Of a stretch of 9,274 bases of DNA, positions 5,695 to 9,274 are shown one piece after another; position 1 is the first letter of the stretch, and each line of letters starts with the position of its first letter. A model generated the notes under the pieces. It saw only the letters and a program-made list of their open reading frames with translations. It did no database searches and was not told the origin of the DNA. A program made the position numbers and the translations under genes. The stretch comes from an archaeon. GTDB taxonomy: Archaea > Iainarchaeota > Iainarchaeia > Iainarchaeales > Iainarchaeaceae. Where the stretch lies: the NCBI GenBank assembly GCA_024653865.1, contig JANLHD010000083.1, positions 1-9,274 of the forward strand. The letters are read 5' to 3'.

Positions 5695-6217
5695 TTTATC
5701 CAGTAGCAAGAATTCTGTTTTTTTTGTGATTGGAATAATTTATTTTTTGATTTTTATTGTAGCTTCGCTCTTTTTTCAGGAATTCATTGTTTGGGTTTTG
5801 GCTTTTGGAATTTTGTTTTTTGGTCTTTTTCTTGTCTTAAGGATGGCATACAGCAAATCCCCCGCGCCAAAAGTTTCGGACTTTAATGCGGGCGCTTTTG
5901 CACAATCGCTTGTGGGCTACAAGTTAGGTTGGTATTCTAAACATTGGAGATTTGCGATTGCTTCAGCAATCCTCATGATCGCCCTCGTGCTTGCAAGCGG
6001 GTTTGCTTTCGGCATCGGGATTTTCGCAGTCCTCTTCGGTGTCTTCTTTTTGCAGCAAGTGCGGTCAAAAACCTTACTCGTCACTGATTTGCCGATTTAC
6101 AAGTTTTCACAAGATGCAGGGGTCACCCAAGGCACTATCAGGCTCCTATACTTTGTGGCGTTTGTGACTATTTTGACTGGGCTTGTGCTCTTATCTTTTG
6201 TCGCTAATCTGATTTAG
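5684..6217 (+). CDS. Five-helix integral membrane protein, unknown function
   Basis: The gene encodes 177 residues that I cannot assign to a known family. It starts inside the end of serS (11-nt overlap, different frame) with AAGGAG at 5668-5673 about ten bases upstream, so translation is probably coupled to serS. Hydrophobic segments lie at about 11-30, 34-53, 88-106, 108-124 and 152-175. The loops at 54-87 and 125-151 carry most of the Lys/Arg, which by the positive-inside rule puts the N-terminus and both loops in the cytoplasm and the C-terminus outside. No signal peptide cleavage site, metal motif or catalytic signature is apparent. The link with serS may be only a shared transcript. Confidence 0.8.
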   Translation: MKNDLSSSKNSVFFVIGIIYFLIFIVASLFFQEFIVWVLAFGILFFGLFLVLRMAYSKSPAPKVSDFNAGAFAQSLVGYKLGWYSKHWRFAIASAILMIALVLASGFAFGIGIFAVLFGVFFLQQVRSKTLLVTDLPIYKFSQDAGVTQGTIRLLYFVAFVTILTGLVLLSFVANLI

Positions 6218-6230
6218 CCAAATTTTTGGC
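6217..6230. terminator. Hairpin between two convergent stop codons
   Basis: GCCAAA-TT-TTTGGC, a 6-bp stem, fills the 14-bp gap between the facing stops of the membrane protein gene and the rhodanese gene. T-rich sequence flanks it on the plus strand. It could serve both genes. Confidence 0.45.
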
Positions 6231-6231
6231 G

Positions 6232-6588
6232 TTAAATTTTCTTTACTTTTAGTTTGCCATCAGCGTAACCGTAAACGTATTTCGGAACGCTATTGTCAAC
6301 CTTGTCGTGCCACTCGAAAACTCCGCCCCGCAGGTTCGCGCAGTCAAAGCCTTGCCTTGTGAGGTATTCGGCAACGCCCGCGCTTCTTCCGCCGGTTCTG
6401 CACGCAACCAGGATTTTTTTGTTTTTTGGGAGTTCATTGCTCCGTTGGGGTATTTCTTGCATCGGAATCCAATAATCGTGCCCAAGAGGCGAGAAATCCA
6501 CTTCTTCCTTTTCGCGTACGTCAAGGAGCACCGCCTTTTTTGCTTCCAAAAGCCCTTTGGCCTCCAAGGCCCCTATTTCCTTAGGCAT
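6232..6588 (-). CDS. Single-domain rhodanese (sulfurtransferase-like)
   Basis: Rhodanese domains carry sulfur as a persulfide on an active-site cysteine and supply it to thiosulfate/cyanide, tRNA thiolation or Fe-S pathways. This one has 118 residues and a single domain. It shows the N-terminal LLDVREKEE strand-loop (21-29), a PLGHDYWIP segment, the active loop CRTGGRS with Cys63 and the 6-residue loop typical of sulfur (not phosphate) chemistry, and the closing LRGGVFEWHDKV. A 16-residue basic tail follows. Substrate and partner cannot be told from sequence. The gene is transcribed alone. An AT-rich element at 6614-6625 is about 31 nt upstream, so the transcript may be leaderless. Confidence 0.9.
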   Translation of the reverse strand: MPKEIGALEAKGLLEAKKAVLLDVREKEEVDFSPLGHDYWIPMQEIPQRSNELPKNKKILVACRTGGRSAGVAEYLTRQGFDCANLRGGVFEWHDKVDNSVPKYVYGYADGKLKVKKI

Positions 6589-6613
6589 TCGTTAGATTTT
6601 GTCCTTGGGAAAC

Positions 6614-6625
6614 GTTAAAAAAACT
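6614..6625 (-). promoter_or_regulatory. Possible TATA-like element of the rhodanese gene
   Basis: On the minus strand AGTTTTTTTAAC is centred about 31 nt before the ATG. It is a weak match to the archaeal TATA box but is at the correct distance for a nearly leaderless message. Confidence 0.3.
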
Positions 6626-6661
6626 GTCATAGGCGAATATGTTAGTTAAAACCCACTTCGT

Positions 6662-6735
6662 GGGCCCGTAGCTCAGCTTGGTAGAGCAGCGGACTTTTAA
6701 TCCGCGTGTCGTGGGTTCAAATCCCACCGGGCTCG
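6662..6735 (+). tRNA. tRNA-Lys (TTT)
   Basis: The gene folds as a complete cloverleaf: acceptor GGGCCCG with CGGGCTC (one G:U) and discriminator G, D-stem GCTC with GAGC, anticodon arm GCGGA-CTTTTAA-TCCGC with anticodon TTT at 6696-6698, variable GTGTC, and T-arm GTGGG-TTCAAAT-CCCAC. There is no intron and CCA is not encoded. It lies directly upstream of lysS, whose product charges it. A CCCAC-TTC-GTGGG hairpin (6652-6664) overlaps the 5' end and would compete with the acceptor stem in the unprocessed transcript. Confidence 0.96.
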
Positions 6736-6737
6736 CC

Positions 6738-6746
6738 TTTTTCTTT
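6738..6746 (+). terminator. T-tract after tRNA-Lys
   Basis: TTTTTCTTT begins two bases after the tRNA and is likely the U-tract that ends its transcript. It is also one arm of the inverted repeat 6740-6780. Confidence 0.4.
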
Positions 6747-6780
6747 CCCTTTCGGGAGAGTTGCGTTAAAAGGAAAGAAA
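6740..6780 (+). repeat. Nine-bp inverted repeat between tRNA-Lys and lysS
   Basis: TTTCTTTCC (6740-6748) and GGAAAGAAA (6772-6780) are perfect complements separated by 23 nt. It may be a hairpin in the trailer of the tRNA or in the leader of lysS. No function is shown. Confidence 0.5.
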
Positions 6781-6814
6781 GATGAATAAGAGCACCTAAA
6801 TAATTGTGACATCC

Positions 6815-8419
6815 ATGTCTGACGAATCCCATGAGGCGGCCGAGAAGGAGCATTGGGCCGACAACATAGCCAAGAAGGTCGTTGAGGAAAAAGGGGGCCT
6901 TCCGGAGTACACGATTGCTGCAGGAATTACTCCAAGCGGTGTTGTGCACATAGGCAATTTCCGTGAAATAATCACAGTCGACCTTGTTGGAAGGGGCCTT
7001 AGAAAATTGGGCAAGAATGTGCGCTTCATTTATTCTTGGGATGATTACGATGTTTTCAGGAAAATTCCCGCAAATTTTCCGAAAAAGGATTTGCTGGAAA
7101 AATATTTGCGCCAGCCAATAGTTGATGTCCCGGACCCGTTTGGCTGCCATAAAAGTTTCGCCGAGCACAACGAAAAAATGGTGGAAGACAAGCTTCCTTT
7201 GCTCGGGGTCTCCCCAATATTTCTTCACCAGGCAAAAAAGTACAGGGCGTGCGAGTATGCTAACGGCATGCGCGATGCGCTCAAGAACAAGGGCAAAATA
7301 AAGGGGATTTTGGACGAGTGGAGAAAGGACGAACTCGAAGAGTCCTGGAACCCGGTGCGTGTCTTTTGCGAAAAGTGCAACACGGACCGCACCACGATAA
7401 CCGGCTACAAGCCGGAGTACGAGGTCTCGTATTCGTGTGAGTGCGGCTTTAGCGATAAATTTGATTTGAGAAAGAATGGGATTGCAAAATTGCAGTGGCG
7501 TGTGGATTGGCCCATGCGCTGGAATTATGAGAAGGTAAAGTTTGAGCCTTCAGGAAAGGAGCATTCTTCAGAGGGCGGTTCCAACACCACTGCGGCAAAA
7601 CTAGTAAATGAGGTTTGGGGTTACGATGCGCCGTTCCACGTGATGTACGAGTTCATATCAATCAAGGGCGCCGGCGGGAAAATGTCGAGTTCAAAGGGCA
7701 ACACAATCGACCTCGCGGAAATGCTTTCCGTTTACGAACCCGCACTCATAAGGTTCTTGTTTGTGCGCACAATGCCGTCAAAGAGCTTTGAGATTTCCTT
7801 TGATGGCGACGTCATAACCTTGTATGACGCATTCGACCGGCTCGAGCGCGTTTACTTTGGCGCAGAATCGGTTTCTGAAAATGCCCTTGAACAGCAAAAA
7901 AGAATCTATGAGCTAAGCGCGGTAGAGGTTCCCAAGGCGCTGCCTTTTCAGCCCGGCCTTAGGCACATTACAACGGTTTTGCAGTTGAATCTTTTGGACG
8001 AGAAAAAGACTTTTGATTATTTCAAGCACGAAGCAAAAACCGCGTTTGACAAAAACCGCCTCCGCACGAGAATTGCGTGTGCAAAAAACTGGCTCGCGCA
8101 ATATGCCCCCGAACAATTCCTCTTCGCAGTTCAAGAGTCCCCCTCGGATGCCGCGCTCTCGCTCGCGCCTTCGCACAAGGCCGCGCTTTCCGACTTTGCC
8201 AATTCCGCCAAGGATTCGGATTCAGAGGATGTGCTCGCCGAAAAGTTCAGGGCGTCCGCAGAAAAGAATGGCCTTTCAATGAAAGACCTCTTCACAGCCG
8301 CCTACCTGCTTTTGCTCAATAAGGACCGCGGCCCCAAGCTCTTCCAGGTTCTAAAAAACGTCGGCATAGCGAAGTTTAGGGCTCTTGCAAAAGAATCTCT
8401 TGGGGAAAAAGCAGAATAG
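6815..8419 (+). CDS. lysS: Lysyl-tRNA synthetase, class I
   Basis: The enzyme charges tRNA-Lys with lysine. It is the archaeal class I form, unrelated to the class II LysRS of most bacteria and eukaryotes. The protein is 534 residues from the ATG at 6815, and a GTG nine bases upstream (6806) is an equally possible start. No clear ribosome binding site is seen. The Rossmann fold contains HIGN (45-48), and GGKMSSSKGN (287-296) is the KMSKS loop. Family-specific features are FCEKC (Cys185, Cys188) with SCECG (Cys208, Cys210), probably a zinc site, the WRVDWPMRW block (228-236), and GKEH...GGSNTTA. The C-terminal helical region (about 340-534) is the anticodon-binding part. tRNA-Lys(TTT) lies 79 bp upstream and a second tRNA-Lys-like gene lies 0.76 kb downstream. 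Confidence 0.96.
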   Translation: MSDESHEAAEKEHWADNIAKKVVEEKGGLPEYTIAAGITPSGVVHIGNFREIITVDLVGRGLRKLGKNVRFIYSWDDYDVFRKIPANFPKKDLLEKYLRQPIVDVPDPFGCHKSFAEHNEKMVEDKLPLLGVSPIFLHQAKKYRACEYANGMRDALKNKGKIKGILDEWRKDELEESWNPVRVFCEKCNTDRTTITGYKPEYEVSYSCECGFSDKFDLRKNGIAKLQWRVDWPMRWNYEKVKFEPSGKEHSSEGGSNTTAAKLVNEVWGYDAPFHVMYEFISIKGAGGKMSSSKGNTIDLAEMLSVYEPALIRFLFVRTMPSKSFEISFDGDVITLYDAFDRLERVYFGAESVSENALEQQKRIYELSAVEVPKALPFQPGLRHITTVLQLNLLDEKKTFDYFKHEAKTAFDKNRLRTRIACAKNWLAQYAPEQFLFAVQESPSDAALSLAPSHKAALSDFANSAKDSDSEDVLAEKFRASAEKNGLSMKDLFTAAYLLLLNKDRGPKLFQVLKNVGIAKFRALAKESLGEKAE

Positions 8420-8437
8420 TTTGTGAATTGGCACCGG

Positions 8438-8451
8438 CAAACACCTGTTTG
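8438..8451. repeat. Short inverted repeat CAAACA-CC-TGTTTG after lysS
   Basis: A perfect 6-bp stem with a 2-nt centre lies 18 nt after the lysS stop. It has no T-run, so its role as a terminator is doubtful. It has the same arm and centre sizes as the repeat at 2887-2900. Confidence 0.35.
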
Positions 8452-8488
8452 GAAAAGTTCATCAGTTTCCTAGCTCTTATTTATTTTA

Positions 8489-9151
8489 ATGGATTTGAAC
8501 CCTGATCTTTCGGAGCTCACAGGCACTCTCATTGGCGATGGCTGCCTTTCGAAATTCTTCAGCCGGTCGGAGAATAGAATCAGAAAAGTAATAGCGTTCA
8601 CCGGCAATTTGGATGAATTCGATTATTATTCCGCTTTTGTTCAACCGGCGTTCCAAAAATATTTTGGGGTGACGGGGAGACTGTATACAAGGGACAACAA
8701 CTCCACTCGTTTTGACGTTAAGTCCGTTCGGGCCTTCGAATTCTTTTCCGGTTTAGGTATTCCTGTAGGCAAAAAATCCCATTCTGTTTACATTCCCAAG
8801 CAAATTTTCAAAAACCGCGATTTGCTCATCCCCTGCCTTAGAGGCATTTGGGACAGTGACGGTTCAATTTACAGGCGATATTCAAAGGCTTATTCAAAAC
8901 ACTCGAAGCATTACTCGAATTTGAATTCCATGTCTTTTAAGAGTTGTTCTAGAAGATTGGCTCGGGAGGTTCATCGCGGATTGGAAATTGCAGGCATTAG
9001 GCCGAATAGAGTTGTTGATTGCGGTGATTCTTCAAGGTTTTATATCACGCGCCAAAGCGAAGTTCGGAAGTTTTTGGAATTGATCGGTTTTCGCAATTCT
9101 CATCATTTGAGGCGATTGGAACGGCTCTCCCTCTCCCCGATAGGTATTTAA
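8489..9151 (+). CDS. LAGLIDADG homing endonuclease, free-standing, two motifs
   Basis: The gene encodes a 220-residue protein with both LAGLIDADG helices of a monomeric homing endonuclease: LTGTLIGDG at residues 10-18 (Asp17) and LRGIWDSDG at 117-125 (Asp124). Both catalytic acids are intact. Each is followed by a basic, strand-rich half that should form a DNA-contacting saddle (for example the VHRGLEIAGI and VRKFLELIGF helices and the SSRFYITRQ strand). Such enzymes cut a long specific site and spread introns or inteins. Here the gene is not inside a recognised intron or intein. It stands between lysS and an interrupted tRNA-Lys-like gene. The start at 8489 places motif 1 near the N-terminus as usual. 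No ribosome binding site or well-placed TATA box is seen. Confidence 0.9.
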   Translation: MDLNPDLSELTGTLIGDGCLSKFFSRSENRIRKVIAFTGNLDEFDYYSAFVQPAFQKYFGVTGRLYTRDNNSTRFDVKSVRAFEFFSGLGIPVGKKSHSVYIPKQIFKNRDLLIPCLRGIWDSDGSIYRRYSKAYSKHSKHYSNLNSMSFKSCSRRLAREVHRGLEIAGIRPNRVVDCGDSSRFYITRQSEVRKFLELIGFRNSHHLRRLERLSLSPIGI

Positions 9152-9154
9152 ACT
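9143..9154 (+). promoter_or_regulatory. Possible TATA box of the second tRNA gene
   Basis: GGTATTTAAACT is centred about 31 nt before the tRNA 5' end and overlaps the stop codon of the endonuclease gene. Confidence 0.4.
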
Positions 9155-9175
9155 TCATTCAAGGAAGTTTTTTTT
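9150..9175 (+). terminator. Hairpin plus T-run ending the endonuclease gene
   Basis: AAACTTC (9150-9156) pairs with GAAGTTT (9164-9170) around a 7-nt loop, and five more T residues follow. It starts within the TAA stop and separates the endonuclease gene from the tRNA. Confidence 0.6.
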
Positions 9176-9179
9176 AAGT

Positions 9180-9274
9180 GGGCCCGTAGCTCAGCTTGGT
9201 AGAGCACCTGATTCTTCAAAGTTGCGTGCTTGAAGGAGGTGAGGCTCTTAAGGTCTTAGGTCTTGAGATCTACC
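9180..9274 (+). tRNA. tRNA-Lys-like gene, 5' part, interrupted (3' end outside window)
   Basis: The first 27 nt (acceptor GGGCCCG, D-arm with GCTC and GAGC, then A) are identical to tRNA-Lys(TTT) at 6662. CCTGA (9207-9211) would be the 5' anticodon stem. The usual loop does not follow directly. CTCTTAA, a perfect Lys(CTT) anticodon loop, appears only at 9245-9251 after 33 extra bases. No T-arm or 3' acceptor strand is visible before the window ends. The intervening bases fold as a bulge-helix-bulge. Best reading: tRNA-Lys(CTT) with one or two archaeal introns, the second perhaps at 37/38. A split (trans-spliced) 5' half or a tRNA fragment is also possible. Confidence 0.6.
9202..9247 (+). other. 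Bulge-helix-bulge splicing motif
   Basis: GAGC (9202-9205) pairs with GCTC (9244-9247). ACCT (9206-9209) pairs with AGGT (9237-9240). TCTTCAA (9213-9219) pairs with TTGAAGG (9230-9236, one G:U), closing a 10-nt loop. The bulges GAT (9210-9212) and GAG (9241-9243) are each 3 nt and lie on opposite strands of a 4-bp helix, which is the substrate form of the archaeal tRNA-splicing endonuclease. Cutting after the second bulge base would give 9211|9212 and 9242|9243. A normal tRNA-Lys loop would need the 3' cut at 9244|9245, two bases later. Confidence 0.55.

Noticed and set aside
6581..7228. Long minus-strand open frame across tRNA-Lys and the start of lysS
   Set aside because: It is antisense to a complete tRNA and to the conserved HIGN region of lysS, so it is a shadow frame.

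Overview
The window reads as archaeal chromosome. The evidence is a class I lysyl-tRNA synthetase, a TFE-family basal transcription factor, a Trm56-type tRNA methyltransferase, an archaeal PRC-barrel protein, an initiator tRNA with an A1:U72 pair and no encoded CCA, and archaeal TATA boxes placed so that several transcripts would start at or just before the start codon. Small compact genes, a DPANN-like hypothetical protein and homopolymer-rich spacers suggest a DPANN-type archaeon such as Micrarchaeota or Diapherotrites. That placement is inference; no rRNA gene is present.

Left part (1-2040): the 3' part of a XerC/D/XerA-like tyrosine recombinase, a 99-residue PRC-barrel gene with its own promoter, and a conserved-looking hypothetical gene with a TTG start. 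An exact 20-bp inverted repeat (731-750 and 1386-1405) brackets the PRC-barrel segment. It begins just after the recombinase stop codon and ends just before the TTG start of the next gene, so the segment could be invertible. A hairpin with T-tracts then separates the hypothetical gene from a convergent winged-helix gene (2038-2451, minus), whose promoter carries repeated palindromic AGTAATTACT-like boxes.

Middle (2450-6590): an AT-rich, repeat-bearing noncoding stretch, initiator tRNA-Met (minus), tfe (minus) and trm56 (minus). The trm56 gene is divergent from serS across 63 bp that appears to hold a single shared TATA-like element. The serS gene overlaps a five-helix membrane protein gene by 11 nt. 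That gene converges on a small rhodanese gene (minus) with a hairpin between the stops. The TFE protein keeps its winged helix but has lost every cysteine of the usual C-terminal zinc ribbon.

Right part (6600-9274): a lysine-decoding cluster consisting of tRNA-Lys(TTT), class I lysS, a free-standing two-motif LAGLIDADG endonuclease gene, and the 5' portion of a second tRNA gene. The first 27 nt of that tRNA are identical to tRNA-Lys(TTT). It is then interrupted by a sequence that folds into a textbook bulge-helix-bulge splicing motif, and the window ends before the tRNA is complete.

Most of the window serves translation (two synthetases, three tRNAs, one tRNA methylase) and basal transcription. 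The notable accessory elements are the recombinase with its inverted-repeat-flanked neighbour, and the homing endonuclease beside an interrupted tRNA.
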